Source of the DNA: JBEBSD01 sp040394475
GTDB lineage: Bacteria > Bacteroidota > Bacteroidia > Cytophagales > Spirosomataceae
Length of the DNA stretch: 64,000 nucleotides
NCBI GenBank assembly: GCA_040394475.1
Contig: JBEBSD010000002.1
Span: 62,001 to 126,000, forward strand
Reading direction: 5' to 3'
Below are positions 8,586 to 16,984 of this stretch, one piece after another. Numbering within the stretch: position 1 is the stretch's first letter; each line of letters starts with the position of its first letter. A program made the translations under genes and the position numbers. Below the pieces are notes generated by a model. That model was given only the letters and a program-made list of their open reading frames with translations, was not told the DNA's origin and did no database searches.

Positions 8586-9815
8586 ATGAATCTTGCAACC
8601 GATATAAACACTACTTCTGTCATTGATATCCGGAAAAACCGGCTTCGCAGCGATCTGCTAAAGGAGCTTTATAAAAACAGCAGTACTTCCATTAATAAAT
8701 TGGCCCGTCTTTTTCATACCAGTATTCCGTCCACTACCGGGATCGTAAACGAACTGATCCGGGAGGGGTGGGTGATTGAAAAAGGGATCGGCGCGGCCCG
8801 TGCGGGAAGACCGCCGGTACTGTATGGGTTAAACCCGGTAAAACAGTTGACATTGGTGTTGGACATCAACCGTAATGATACGCATTTTTTGTTATTTGAT
8901 CTCAGTAACAAGCTGTTACACCGGCACGAGGTAGGAATGCCCCTGGTGAATGAGCCTGCTTTTCTGGAGAAACTGATGGATCGTGCCGAAGGATTCCTGA
9001 GTGATCTGCAGGTATCAAGCACCTTATTATGGGGAGTGGGGATTTCGATGCCCGGGTTAATATCCGCGCAGAATGGGATTAACCAGACTTACCTCAATCT
9101 GACGCCGGCCGGGATCCCGCTTGCCGCGCACATCCGCAAACGCCTCGGAGTTCCGGTTTGCCTGATCAACGACACGCGGGCCACCACGTTGGGAGAGTAC
9201 CGGTTCGGACTGGCTAAAAAGCATAAGAATGTCCTTACGATCAATATCGACTGGGGAGTAGGATTGGGTATTTTGCTGAACGGAGAGGTTTTTAGCGGAT
9301 CTTCCGGGTTTGCAGGAGAGCTTGGACATATCCAGGTTCGTCCGGACGGCATTTTATGCGATTGCGGAAAAGTAGGTTGCCTTGACACCATCACATCGGC
9401 GCTGGCGCTCATCCGGCAGGCGCAGGAGGGGATTGAAAATGGAAAGGCTACGTTGCTTACCAAGCTGATTGACAATAAAGTCGAAAACCTGACAACCCAC
9501 CATATTATAGAAGCAGTCCGGAACGGGGACGAGTTTTCAATTGACCTCCTGAGTGTTCTGGGAAAAGAGTTGGGAAAAGGGCTGGCAACGGCTGTGCATT
9601 TATTTAATCCTGAAATCATTATTGTTACGGGTATTCTCGCCCAGGCAGGCGCGTTCATATCAAACCCTATCGAGCAATCCATCAACCGGTATTGTCTGGC
9701 CGATTTTAAGAATTCCCTGAAAATCAGTATTTCGGAAATCGGCTCCAAAGCCCGCCTGCTCGGTACACAGGCTCATTTGTTTGATTATCTGGCGGTAGAG
9801 GAGTTTCGGGATTAA
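8586..9815 (+). CDS. ROK-family transcriptional regulator
   Basis: The 409-aa protein of the NagC/XylR type has an N-terminal winged helix (about 18-80: SINKLARLFHTSIPSTTGIV) and a ROK sugar-kinase-like domain. The ROK zinc site is present as CDCGKVGCLDT, and GFAGELGHIQV is conserved. The phosphate-binding motif at the start of the ROK domain is degenerate (DINRNDTHFLLFDL instead of DIGGT), so it should sense a sugar or sugar phosphate without phosphorylating it. A large palindrome 95 bp upstream suggests autoregulation. Its stop overlaps that of waaA by 4 bp. The sugar is unknown; no sugar operon follows on the same strand. Confidence 0.9.
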   Translation: MNLATDINTTSVIDIRKNRLRSDLLKELYKNSSTSINKLARLFHTSIPSTTGIVNELIREGWVIEKGIGAARAGRPPVLYGLNPVKQLTLVLDINRNDTHFLLFDLSNKLLHRHEVGMPLVNEPAFLEKLMDRAEGFLSDLQVSSTLLWGVGISMPGLISAQNGINQTYLNLTPAGIPLAAHIRKRLGVPVCLINDTRATTLGEYRFGLAKKHKNVLTINIDWGVGLGILLNGEVFSGSSGFAGELGHIQVRPDGILCDCGKVGCLDTITSALALIRQAQEGIENGKATLLTKLIDNKVENLTTHHIIEAVRNGDEFSIDLLSVLGKELGKGLATAVHLFNPEIIIVTGILAQAGAFISNPIEQSINRYCLADFKNSLKISISEIGSKARLLGTQAHLFDYLAVEEFRD

Positions 9816-11086
9816 TGTCGCAGGAGTAACTTTTTTGCGGTTTGCATGACGGCTGCTGTGGCGCCGGTGTGTTCACGGACGTACTTGCTGCAAATGGCCG
9901 ATTGGGCCTCCCGGAATGCAGGTTCTTCGAGCAGCAGGGAAAATCCCTGCCGGAGCGCTGCTTCGTCTCCGATCGCGCAGGCTCCCCCCAGCCGGATCAA
10001 ATCAATAGCTTCCTGGAACCGTTGATAGCTGCGATTTCCGAAAAAGACGGGAAGCCCGTAGGTGGCCGCTTCCAGTATATTGTGCAAACCCACTCCAAAG
10101 GCCCCTCCGATATAGGCGAAAGTACCGTAACGGTATAAAGAAGAAAGCATTCCGATGTTGTCGATAATCAGGTAAGAGGGGGCCGGGGAGGGAAGACGGA
10201 ACCCTTGTTCTCGGTAGTCGGAATAGCGAAGGGAACGGCCCCGGAGCTGGTTGGTCCAGCGCTCGATCAGAGTGGTGTCGATCTCATGAGGCGCGATGAT
10301 CACTTTCAATTTTTCCCCGAAATGGTTGAGAACGGGGATCAGCAATTCCATATCGGCATTCCACACCGAACCTACCACCAGGCAGGGAGCATTCCCTGTG
10401 AAGGCGGCTATTTCCGGCAGTAACCGGGCGTGCTGCGGCAACTGCTCCACCCGGTCAAAACGGGTATCTCCGCCTTTGCGGACCACCGCACCCAGGCCGA
10501 TCCCTGACAATAATTCTACTGACGCGTCGTTTTGGACAAGAATAGCATCAAACCGGTGCAGGAGCTGCCGGTAAAAGCCGCCGTAGCTTTTGAAAAAAAC
10601 CTGATTGCTCCGGAATACAGCTGAAAATGAAATAATGATCGCGTTCCGGTTCCGGAGTTCGGTGAGGTAATGGTACCAGAATTCGTATTTAATGAAAAAA
10701 GCAATTTCCGGCTTGACAAGGGCGAGGAAATCCCGGGCATTCGCGGCTGTATCGGTGGGTAGGTAAGCGATATAGTCCGCTCCGTCGTAATTTTTTCTGA
10801 TTTCGTATCCGGAAGGGGAAAAAAAGGTCAGGACAATCAGATAGTCGGGATACTGCTTCCGGAATGCTTCCATTACCGTACGGCCCTGTTCAAATTCTCC
10901 CAGGGAGGCCGCATGAAACCAGGCCACCCGACGGGAGCGGTTGTTCGCGGATGAAAAATAATCCTGCAGCTGCGTCCGCCAGTTTTTTCGTCCGGCTATC
11001 CACAGGCGGGCTTTGGCGTTGAAAGGGGCCGCCAATCGGAGCAACGTTTCATAGCCGGCAAGGGATAACTGGTAAATGAGGCGCAT
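9812..11086 (-). CDS. waaA: 3-deoxy-D-manno-octulosonic acid (Kdo) transferase
   Basis: The 424-aa enzyme transfers Kdo from CMP-Kdo to lipid A precursor at the inner membrane, so the cell makes LPS. An N-terminal membrane anchor (about 1-25) is followed by the GT-B fold: WFHAASLGEFEQGRTVMEAF includes the catalytic glutamate region. The C-terminal donor site includes IGGAFGVGLHNILEAATYGL and FGNRSYQRFQEA. Length matches the family. Its stop overlaps the ROK stop (9812-9815). It is probably monocistronic; the heptamer array upstream separates it from the OsmC gene. Confidence 0.95.
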   Translation of the reverse strand: MRLIYQLSLAGYETLLRLAAPFNAKARLWIAGRKNWRTQLQDYFSSANNRSRRVAWFHAASLGEFEQGRTVMEAFRKQYPDYLIVLTFFSPSGYEIRKNYDGADYIAYLPTDTAANARDFLALVKPEIAFFIKYEFWYHYLTELRNRNAIIISFSAVFRSNQVFFKSYGGFYRQLLHRFDAILVQNDASVELLSGIGLGAVVRKGGDTRFDRVEQLPQHARLLPEIAAFTGNAPCLVVGSVWNADMELLIPVLNHFGEKLKVIIAPHEIDTTLIERWTNQLRGRSLRYSDYREQGFRLPSPAPSYLIIDNIGMLSSLYRYGTFAYIGGAFGVGLHNILEAATYGLPVFFGNRSYQRFQEAIDLIRLGGACAIGDEAALRQGFSLLLEEPAFREAQSAICSKYVREHTGATAAVMQTAKKLLLRH

Positions 11087-11133
11087 TAAACAAGGGGTTT
11101 TTATACAGGTGGAAATTCTGTGTTATTGGGATT

Positions 11134-11196
11134 CAGCTATCGGCTATCAGCTATCGGCTGTCGGCTATCAGCATTCGGCTATCGGCATTCGGTATT
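11134..11196. repeat. Heptamer tandem array, CRGCTAT family
   Basis: Nine 7-bp units (cagctat, cggctat, cggctgt, cagcatt, cggcatt) lie between the waaA start and the OsmC gene stop. Sequence and orientation are the same as at 5045-5128. Confidence 0.85.
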
Positions 11197-11237
11197 AGGA
11201 TCGTGTCGGTACAGACCATTCGGGGTTCCGGCGGGTT

Positions 11238-11648
11238 TTACCAGCGGAATGTAACGGCCTGTTCAATTGTCGGATGGAGGCTTTGGGCAACCGGGCAGGT
11301 AAGCGCCGCTTTTTCCAGCTGTGCCTGTTCGGCCGGTGATAAAAGACGGTCGGTTTGGAACGTGAGGACCAGTTCGATCCGGGCGATCCGGCGGGGAAGA
11401 TCGGCGGACATAATTTTCGTGGCGGCGATTTCCGTGTCGATCAGGTCAATCCCTTCGCGCCGGGCGACAATTCCCATCGTGGTTAACATACAAGTGGCCA
11501 GAGCAGTCGCTACCAGGTCGGTAGGAGAAAAAAGTTCCCCCTTGCCCTGGTTGTCTGTCGGTGCATCGGTTTGAAGGGTCGTTCCCGACTGAATATGAGT
11601 GGCTTGGGTGCGTAAATCGCTGAGATAAACTGATTGTACAGTAGGCAT
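11238..11648 (-). CDS. OsmC-family protein
   Basis: The 136-aa protein has the OsmC/Ohr fold, with redox-active cysteines at C53 (ALATCMLTTMGI) and C118 (LTCPVAQSLHP). The family reduces organic hydroperoxides or serves as a related thiol enzyme in the cytoplasm. The start MPTVQSVYLSDLRTQAT is a typical first strand. The subfamily (OsmC, Ohr or YhfA) is not decided. A second, distant OsmC gene lies at 20633. No redox regulator is adjacent. Confidence 0.88.
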   Translation of the reverse strand: MPTVQSVYLSDLRTQATHIQSGTTLQTDAPTDNQGKGELFSPTDLVATALATCMLTTMGIVARREGIDLIDTEIAATKIMSADLPRRIARIELVLTFQTDRLLSPAEQAQLEKAALTCPVAQSLHPTIEQAVTFRW

Positions 11649-11762
11649 TTCTGGATTCTTGTTAGGTCATTGAGAACATAAAATTACAAAAATCTGTTAT
11701 CTGCTTACATTTTGTCCGAATTTTACTAATTTCACTTAAGTTTTTGTACCGAGCCAGAACCT

Positions 11763-12542
11763 ATGTCCCTAATACTTCTCCAAAGAAAATCAGCTGCAAT
11801 CGGAATAGTGTTTTCGCTGATAAGCATTCTGGCCCTGAATGCATCCGGGCAAACCGCCAGAAATAAAGCTGGCAATGAGGATGTGTATAATTCACTCCTG
11901 GCCTTTGGTATTACGGCCAATACCAATTCCGGAATTATTGGAGGGGCAGCGGTGCGTTATACCAAAAATATCGGGACCTTTTTGGGAAATCCCCATTATC
12001 AATACCTGGCGTTGGAGATTGTGAACGTGAAGAACCCCAAAGAGTATTCGTTGCCGACTTCCGGGTTTAATACCACTCCGAATAAGCTCAACTACCTGTT
12101 TGCGATTCGCCCTCAGTATGGCCGGGAAGTATTTTTCTTTAACCGGCAGGATAATGAAGGGCTGGGGTTAAGCGGACTGATAGCCGTGGGCCCGACGATC
12201 GGTATTGAAAAGCCGTATATGATTAATTTTCAGGAAGGAGGCCGCACGGTGACCATTCCCTATGACCCGAACCTGTCGGGAGTGTATTCATCTGCCGGTT
12301 TTCTGGCTGGTTTCGGGAAAAGTAAAATTGTCCCGGGGCTGAATGCCAAGGCTGCGCTCAACCTGGAAATCAATGCATTCCGGCATAATGTGACAGGACT
12401 AGAAGTCGGCTTTTTAGTAGAAGCTTTCACCCGTAAAATTGAATTGATGGCATTTCCGGCGGGAGCACCCGACGGAAATGTGGGTAACAAAAGCTTTTTT
12501 ACCTCGGGGTATATCACCCTGTATTTTGGAAATAAAAAATAA
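11763..12542 (+). CDS. Uncharacterised outer-membrane beta-barrel-like protein
   Basis: The 259-aa protein has an N-terminal signal peptide (hydrophobic core about 12-28, probable cleavage after ASGQ near 31) followed by alternating aromatic strands such as YLALEIVNV, YLFAIRPQYGREVFFF and SGYITLYFGN at the C-terminus. The pattern suggests a small barrel in the outer membrane. I do not recognise a named family. It lies 51 bp upstream of lipA on the same strand, but this could be chance. Fold by inference, function unknown. Confidence 0.7.
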   Translation: MSLILLQRKSAAIGIVFSLISILALNASGQTARNKAGNEDVYNSLLAFGITANTNSGIIGGAAVRYTKNIGTFLGNPHYQYLALEIVNVKNPKEYSLPTSGFNTTPNKLNYLFAIRPQYGREVFFFNRQDNEGLGLSGLIAVGPTIGIEKPYMINFQEGGRTVTIPYDPNLSGVYSSAGFLAGFGKSKIVPGLNAKAALNLEINAFRHNVTGLEVGFLVEAFTRKIELMAFPAGAPDGNVGNKSFFTSGYITLYFGNKK

Positions 12543-12593
12543 TACGGCGCCGCCGGAATACGATGCCGGCAGCGCTGACAGTTACTATAGATT

Positions 12594-13499
12594 ATGATTG
12601 AACTTCCTGTTGTAGCTCCGGAGCGTAAAAGAAAACCCGATTGGTTGCGTGTGAAACTTCCTACCGGACCGGACTATTTAAGGGTACGCCAATTGGTAGA
12701 TACCCATAAACTGCATACCATTTGTGAGAGTGGGAATTGTCCGAACATGGGTGAGTGCTGGGGAGCGGGTACGGCCACTTTTATGATCCTTGGAAATGTA
12801 TGTACCCGGAGCTGTACGTTTTGTGCCGTAGCAACCGGCCGCCCGAATGAATACGATACCGATGAACCCCGGAGGGTGGCAGAGGCAATTCACCTGATGA
12901 AGGTGAAACATGCCGTGATTACGTCTGTCAACCGCGATGAGCTGAAAGACAGAGGAGCCGAAATCTGGTACCAAACCGTACGGATGGTAAAGGAAATGAG
13001 TCCGGATACAACGATTGAAACGCTCATTCCCGATGTGAAAGCCAACTGGGATGCGCTGGCCCGCATGGCTGAGGGAGGGCAGGAGGTGGTGTCACACAAT
13101 ATGGAAACGGTGGAAAGACTCTACCGGGGAGTCCGGCCGCAGGCCCGGTACAGCCGGAGCCTGGAGCAGACGCTTCGTACCAAACAAATGGGGAAAAGAA
13201 CCAAATCCGGTATCATGCTTGGACTTGGGGAGACGGCCGATGAAGTGCATAAGGCCATGGACGACCTGGTTGAACACGGCCTGGATATCCTGACATTGGG
13301 ACAGTACCTGCAGCCAACCAAAATGCACCACGAAGTCATTGAGTGGATTACCCCGGAACAATTTGAACGCTATCGGGAAGAAGGCTTACGACGCGGACTC
13401 GCCTATGTGGAGTCCGGCCCGCTGGTGCGGTCCAGTTACCATGCCGAACGCCATGTGAACGTTCCTATTACCCCGCTGAAAGCCGGCGGAAGTATTTGA
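12594..13499 (+). CDS. lipA: Lipoyl synthase
   Basis: The 301-aa radical SAM enzyme inserts two sulfurs into octanoyl groups on lipoyl domains. The auxiliary cluster motif CESGNCPNMGECW and the radical SAM CxxxCxxC motif CTRSCTFCAV are both intact, and the C-terminal GPLVRSSYHAE is conserved. The start MIELPVVAPERKRKPDWLRV is typical. Its products would serve SucB, encoded at 37428 with two lipoyl domains. No lipB is adjacent in the window. Confidence 0.97.
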   Translation: MIELPVVAPERKRKPDWLRVKLPTGPDYLRVRQLVDTHKLHTICESGNCPNMGECWGAGTATFMILGNVCTRSCTFCAVATGRPNEYDTDEPRRVAEAIHLMKVKHAVITSVNRDELKDRGAEIWYQTVRMVKEMSPDTTIETLIPDVKANWDALARMAEGGQEVVSHNMETVERLYRGVRPQARYSRSLEQTLRTKQMGKRTKSGIMLGLGETADEVHKAMDDLVEHGLDILTLGQYLQPTKMHHEVIEWITPEQFERYREEGLRRGLAYVESGPLVRSSYHAERHVNVPITPLKAGGSI

Positions 13500-13564
13500 G
13501 TCTTCCTCGGAAAAATCCAAAAAGCAGACACGGTGGTTGCCAAATCTTTTTTAAGCCGGGCGCT

Positions 13565-13763
13565 TTGATAATTTGATTAAAAAATTCCATTTTTGCGCAG
13601 GCATCCAGAAACTTCCCTAAAAGAAGTACCAACCGAGTGTACGCCGCGGTGGTGAGAACGATGTGGGCTATAGCCAAAAACGTTCCGCTACACCATTGTG
13701 CCCTTACATTACGACTTTTCTGGTTCCTCTGATGAATATCGAACTTAAACAAAACATGTTTTT
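13565..13763 (+). promoter_or_regulatory. metK promoter and structured 5' leader
   Basis: TTG at 13565-13567, a 20-bp spacer and CATTTTTG at 13588-13595 (one mismatch from TAnnTTTG) predict a start near 13602 and a leader of about 160 nt before metK. The leader folds locally: GAACG (13656-13660) pairs with CGTTC (13681-13685) around the self-complementary GGCTATAGCC (13666-13675). A 23-codon frame runs 13661-13732. It does not resemble the S-box or other SAM riboswitches I know by eye. Confidence 0.4.
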
Positions 13764-15044
13764 ATGTCCTATTTATTTACATCCGAGTCTGTTTCTGAGG
13801 GGCATCCGGATAAGATAGCAGACCAGATTTCAGATGCGTTGATTGATAATTTTCTGGCGTTTGATCCCAACAGCAAGGTGGCGTGTGAAACATTGGTCAC
13901 TACCGGACAGGTTGTATTGGCAGGGGAAGTAAAGACGTCGACTTACCTGGACGTTCAGAAAATTACCAGAGATGTAATTGCCAGGATCGGTTATACGAAA
14001 AGTGAATACATGTTTGAAGCGAACTCATGCGGGATATTATCGGCCATTCATGACCAGAGCGCTGATATAAACCAGGGAGTAGACCGGGCAAGTTCTTCCG
14101 ACGATTTCGAAAACAGGGCCAATGCCCAGGGGGCGGGTGACCAGGGGATGATGTTTGGTTATGCGACCAGGGAAACTGATAACTATATGCCGCTGGCATT
14201 GGACCTGGCGCATAAAATTTTACGGGAACTGTCACATATCCGGAACAATGAACCGGAATTGCTGCCCTACCTGCGTCCGGATGCAAAAGCACAGGTCACA
14301 ATCGAGTATAGCGACGATAACGTCCCGCAACGTATTGATACCATTGTGGTGTCTACGCAGCACGATGATTTTGAGGAAGAACAGGTGATGCTGGCAACGA
14401 TTAAGGCAGATATTATCCGGAAGGTAATCCCTCGCGTAAAAAATAACCTGAAGCCGGCCTTACAGCGATTGTTTACAGAGGATATTACCTATCACATTAA
14501 CCCCACAGGGAAATTTGTGATCGGCGGCCCGCACGGAGATACCGGGTTGACAGGCCGTAAGATCATCGTGGATACCTATGGCGGAAAGGGAGCGCACGGC
14601 GGGGGCGCATTTTCAGGGAAGGACCCCTCGAAGGTAGATCGTTCTGCCGCTTATGCAACACGCCATATCGCGAAAAATGCCATTGCGGCTGGCCTTGCCG
14701 ATGAAATACTCGTCCAGGTATCCTATGCGATCGGAGTTGCACAACCCTGCGGAGTATTTGTAAATACGTACGGGACTTCCAAAGTCGCTTTGAGCGATGG
14801 TGAAATAGCGCTGAAACTACAGGAGCTTTTCGACCTGAGGCCTTATGCTATTGAACAACGGCTGAAATTGCGGAATCCTATTTATTCGGAAACGGCAGCC
14901 TATGGCCACATGGGCCGGGAAAACAAGGTGGTCACCAAAGAGTTCAGAGCGACAGACGGAAGTGTGAAGACAGTAGAGGTCGAGCTGTTTACTTGGGAGA
15001 AGCTGGATTTTGTCAGTACCATACAGGCGGCTTTCGGACTTTAA
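13764..15044 (+). CDS. metK: S-adenosylmethionine synthetase
   Basis: The 426-aa cytoplasmic enzyme makes S-adenosylmethionine from methionine and ATP. The N-terminal FTSESVSEGHPDKIADQISD, the ATP-binding GAGDQGMMFGYA and the phosphate loop GGKGAHGGGAFSGKDPSKVD are intact. It is slightly longer than the E. coli enzyme (384 aa), as is common in Bacteroidota. Start ATG at 13764. It is the last gene of its strand here and ends in a strong bidirectional terminator shared with the hibernation factor gene. Confidence 0.98.
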   Translation: MSYLFTSESVSEGHPDKIADQISDALIDNFLAFDPNSKVACETLVTTGQVVLAGEVKTSTYLDVQKITRDVIARIGYTKSEYMFEANSCGILSAIHDQSADINQGVDRASSSDDFENRANAQGAGDQGMMFGYATRETDNYMPLALDLAHKILRELSHIRNNEPELLPYLRPDAKAQVTIEYSDDNVPQRIDTIVVSTQHDDFEEEQVMLATIKADIIRKVIPRVKNNLKPALQRLFTEDITYHINPTGKFVIGGPHGDTGLTGRKIIVDTYGGKGAHGGGAFSGKDPSKVDRSAAYATRHIAKNAIAAGLADEILVQVSYAIGVAQPCGVFVNTYGTSKVALSDGEIALKLQELFDLRPYAIEQRLKLRNPIYSETAAYGHMGRENKVVTKEFRATDGSVKTVEVELFTWEKLDFVSTIQAAFGL

Positions 15045-15065
15045 TCCGAGAGGAAGCCGGCCACT

Positions 15066-15100
15066 AAAAAGGGACCGCCTGCTGCAGGCGGTCCCTTTTT
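15066..15100. terminator. Bidirectional intrinsic terminator between metK and raiA
   Basis: Perfect 17-bp arms around a single base (AAAAAGGGACCGCCTGC, T, then its complement) end in TTTTT on both strands. It stands 22 bp after metK and 21 bp after the raiA stop, so it can terminate both. Confidence 0.92.
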
Positions 15101-15120
15101 ACAATTGATCTATCGTAGAA

Positions 15121-15483
15121 TTAAGCGAACTCCTCAACCTCTTCCACTTCCACGACCGCAGGTTGCGGTTTGGCAGTTCTGTTGACGGTCCGTTTATTTT
15201 TGAACTTCTTGACTTTCATTTTCAAGGTATCGATAGCCAGGTCCGTGGCCTCTTCAAAAGTAGTTCCCGCCTCCTTTACAAAAACACTACCGCCCGGAAC
15301 ATACAATTTTACCTCTACCAGTTTTTTTTGTATTTTGTTGCTTTCACTTTTATCGAGCTTCAAAAATACTTCTCCACTTATAATACGGTCGTAAAACGTT
15401 TCCAGTTTATTCATTTTTTGCTGAATAAACGCCAACAATCTCTCATCCGCATCGAAACGAATTGCTTGAATCTGCAGTTTCAT
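15121..15483 (-). CDS. Ribosome hibernation promoting factor / RaiA (short form)
   Basis: The 120-aa protein is of the HPF/YfiA family, which binds the small ribosomal subunit and silences or dimerises ribosomes in slow growth. The beta-alpha-beta-beta-beta-alpha core spans about 1-100: KLQIQAIRFDADERLLAFIQ, then VEVKLYVPGGSVFVKE and TFEEATDLAIDTLKMKVKKF. The C-terminus has a short basic then acidic tail and lacks the long-form dimerisation domain. A perfect TAnnTTTG element (TAAATTTG, 15498-15491) ends 8 nt before the ATG, which would make the message almost leaderless. Confidence 0.9.
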   Translation of the reverse strand: MKLQIQAIRFDADERLLAFIQQKMNKLETFYDRIISGEVFLKLDKSESNKIQKKLVEVKLYVPGGSVFVKEAGTTFEEATDLAIDTLKMKVKKFKNKRTVNRTAKPQPAVVEVEEVEEFA

Positions 15484-15882
15484 AGACGCACAAATTTAAA
15501 GTGTTAAACTTACTAAGGTTACCATCTTAATGGTTAACTAAATTAACTCATTTAAAACGACAATGTCAAGCCCAAAGCAAATGAAATCGTTAGAAGCTGT
15601 CGGCGACCGGCCGTCAGGGATCGGCTGCCGGCAATCGGCTGTCGGAGACCGGTGCTATCGGCACAAACGGAACACAGCCTGACGGACCTATTCTCAGGGT
15701 ATTGACGGTGGATAGATAGGTTGTTTGTCGTGTCAGGCCTGAAATGTTTTTTACTGTGGACGGTGTGTTCACAGGCCACTTCGTTCCAGGCTGGGCGGCC
15801 CCGGGCCGATGGCCGGTTCACGTCAAAATAGGGTTGACGCGACATCAATACGTTTTTCCTCAAAAATAAACTGTAAACCGCC
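15484..15882. other. Intergenic region between raiA start and DUF4286 gene
   Basis: About 400 bp without a supportable gene. It holds the AT-rich raiA upstream region (15484-15560) and a heptamer array (15594-15656). The remaining 220 bp shows no recognised signal. A 103-codon reverse frame crosses the array and has no protein-like character. Confidence 0.5.
15594..15656. repeat. Heptamer tandem array, degenerate CRGCTAT family
   Basis: Nine 7-bp units (aagctgt, cggcgac, cggccgt, cagggat, cggctgc, cggcaat, cggctgt, cggagac, cggtgct). This is the most diverged of the five copies, so probably the oldest. Confidence 0.75.
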
Positions 15883-16185
15883 TTATACTTCCTTTAGGGT
15901 AGTCTGAAAAGAAACAAACTGATTGGGAAAGCCGGCGGTGATTTGATCTTGAAGGGACGGATTGTATTTTAGGAGGAATTGTTCATAAGCGTCAAGAGCG
16001 GTGAACCGTACCTGGACCGTGTAGGTGCTGCCGCCGTTGTCGATCTCCGTCAGTAAGCGCAGAAAGGTACAAGCGGCTACGCCGGGAGTACCGCGAAGCG
16101 CAGGAAGGTGCCGGGCCTTCATCCATTCAAACCAGCTCGTTTCAGCTTCGAAGAGCACATTGTACGTAGTGTTATGCAAAATCAT
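15883..16185 (-). CDS. DUF4286 family protein
   Basis: The 100-aa small protein starts at MILHNTTYNVLFEAE. The frame extends 11 codons further upstream, but DUF4286 members begin at this point, so ATG 16185 is preferred. Conserved marks are WFEWMKARHLPALRGTPG, then TYTVQVRFTALDAYEQFLL. The ferredoxin-like alpha/beta barrel fold of this family is related to antibiotic-biosynthesis monooxygenase-like domains, but no activity is known. Cytoplasmic. Stands alone. Confidence 0.8.
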   Translation of the reverse strand: MILHNTTYNVLFEAETSWFEWMKARHLPALRGTPGVAACTFLRLLTEIDNGGSTYTVQVRFTALDAYEQFLLKYNPSLQDQITAGFPNQFVSFQTTLKEV

Positions 16186-16400
16186 GGGCATCGTTTTGGT
16201 AAAGCAAATAAGGGTCAATAACGGGTTTTTACTTGGTTATAAAAAGAGAACGCGGTTCTAAAATCGTATAAGCAGCCGAGAGGAACCCCGCTGCAGGACC
16301 GGCCGGCCTCAGGAAGTAACTTGGTGGGTGCGTCCGGTCCTGCCGTCCGTCCGGGAGGTGTAGTTGCGACGATTTGCCGGACGGGGTGCCCGGGAGCTAC

Positions 16401-16434
16401 TTGCCGCTAATTACAAAAAATAGCCTTACCTTTG
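16401..16434 (+). promoter_or_regulatory. Putative promoter of the Fur/Zur-family gene
   Basis: TTG at 16401-16403 and a perfect TAnnTTTG (TACCTTTG, 16427-16434), spacer 23 bp, slightly long. Start expected near 16441, 30 nt before the ATG. No TGCAACA palindrome is present here, so this gene is probably not autoregulated by the site found downstream. Confidence 0.6.
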
Positions 16435-16471
16435 CAGGGTAGTTCAGTAGAAAGTAACCGGGTGCAGCGAT

Positions 16472-16897
16472 ATGGCAGAAACATTGAAAAATACATTGAA
16501 AGTACACAGCCTCCGGAATACATCGTGCCGGGAGGAGGTGCTGGCTATTCTTACCCGGGAGAATGCGGCGCTTTCACATGGAGAGATTGAAAAAGCGCTT
16601 GAAAATCGGTTTGATCGTGTGACGATCTATCGTACGCTGAAAACATTTGTCGAAAAGGGGATTATTCACAAGGTGCTGGATGAAGAAGGATTGCGCTATG
16701 CGCTGTGCAAGGAACAATGTTCGGAACATCGCCATCAACACGACCACCTCCATTTCAAGTGCACTTCCTGCGGCTTGACCAGCTGCATTGAAAATAGTCA
16801 TATTCCAGCCATTCCGCTCCCCGAGGGATATGAAGCATTGGAAACCAGCCTGCTTATTCAGGGAATCTGCCCGGCCTGCAACCGGCCCGCACAATAA
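16472..16897 (+). CDS. zur: Fur-family zinc-responsive regulator (Zur-like)
   Basis: The 141-aa protein has a Fur winged helix (about 12-85: LSHGEIEKALENRFDRVTIYRTLKTFVE) and a C-terminal metal domain. The structural zinc site has two CxxC pairs, CTSC (98-101) and CPAC near 133-136. The sensing region HRHQHDHLHFKC is very His-rich. The two downstream promoters carry three copies of TGCAACA-N-TGTTGCA, a 7-1-7 palindrome of the Fur-family type, and they drive a His-rich receptor and a His-rich lipoprotein. This favours Zur over Fur or PerR. Metal identity is inference from these histidines and the context. Confidence 0.8.
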   Translation: MAETLKNTLKVHSLRNTSCREEVLAILTRENAALSHGEIEKALENRFDRVTIYRTLKTFVEKGIIHKVLDEEGLRYALCKEQCSEHRHQHDHLHFKCTSCGLTSCIENSHIPAIPLPEGYEALETSLLIQGICPACNRPAQ

Positions 16898-16925
16898 AAT
16901 ATCTGTATCAGATTAGGTAGATCAC

Positions 16926-16956
16926 TTGCAACAGTGTTGCACAATAGCGACATTTG
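16926..16956 (+). promoter_or_regulatory. Promoter of the His-rich TonB receptor
   Basis: TTG at 16926-16928, a 20-bp spacer and GACATTTG at 16949-16956 (one mismatch). The predicted Zur operator covers the TTG element. Start expected near 16963, leader about 22 nt to ATG 16985. Confidence 0.6.
16927..16941. promoter_or_regulatory. Predicted Zur operator 1 (perfect 7-1-7 palindrome)
   Basis: TGCAACA-G-TGTTGCA is a perfect inverted repeat with a single central base. It overlaps the -33 TTG of the receptor promoter, a position suited to repression by blocking polymerase. Confidence 0.78.
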
Positions 16957-16984
16957 CATTTTTCTGTCAGATCAAAGTGCAGGT

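Noticed and set aside
13468..13752. 94-codon reverse frame between lipA and metK
   Set aside because: It overlaps the lipA end and the predicted metK leader, without similarity or protein-like composition.
15552..15863. 103-codon reverse frame
   Set aside because: Crosses a heptamer array and looks non-coding.
16934..16984. Earlier GTG start for the His-rich TonB receptor
   Set aside because: It lies inside the predicted operator and upstream of the transcription start; ATG 16985 gives a proper signal peptide.
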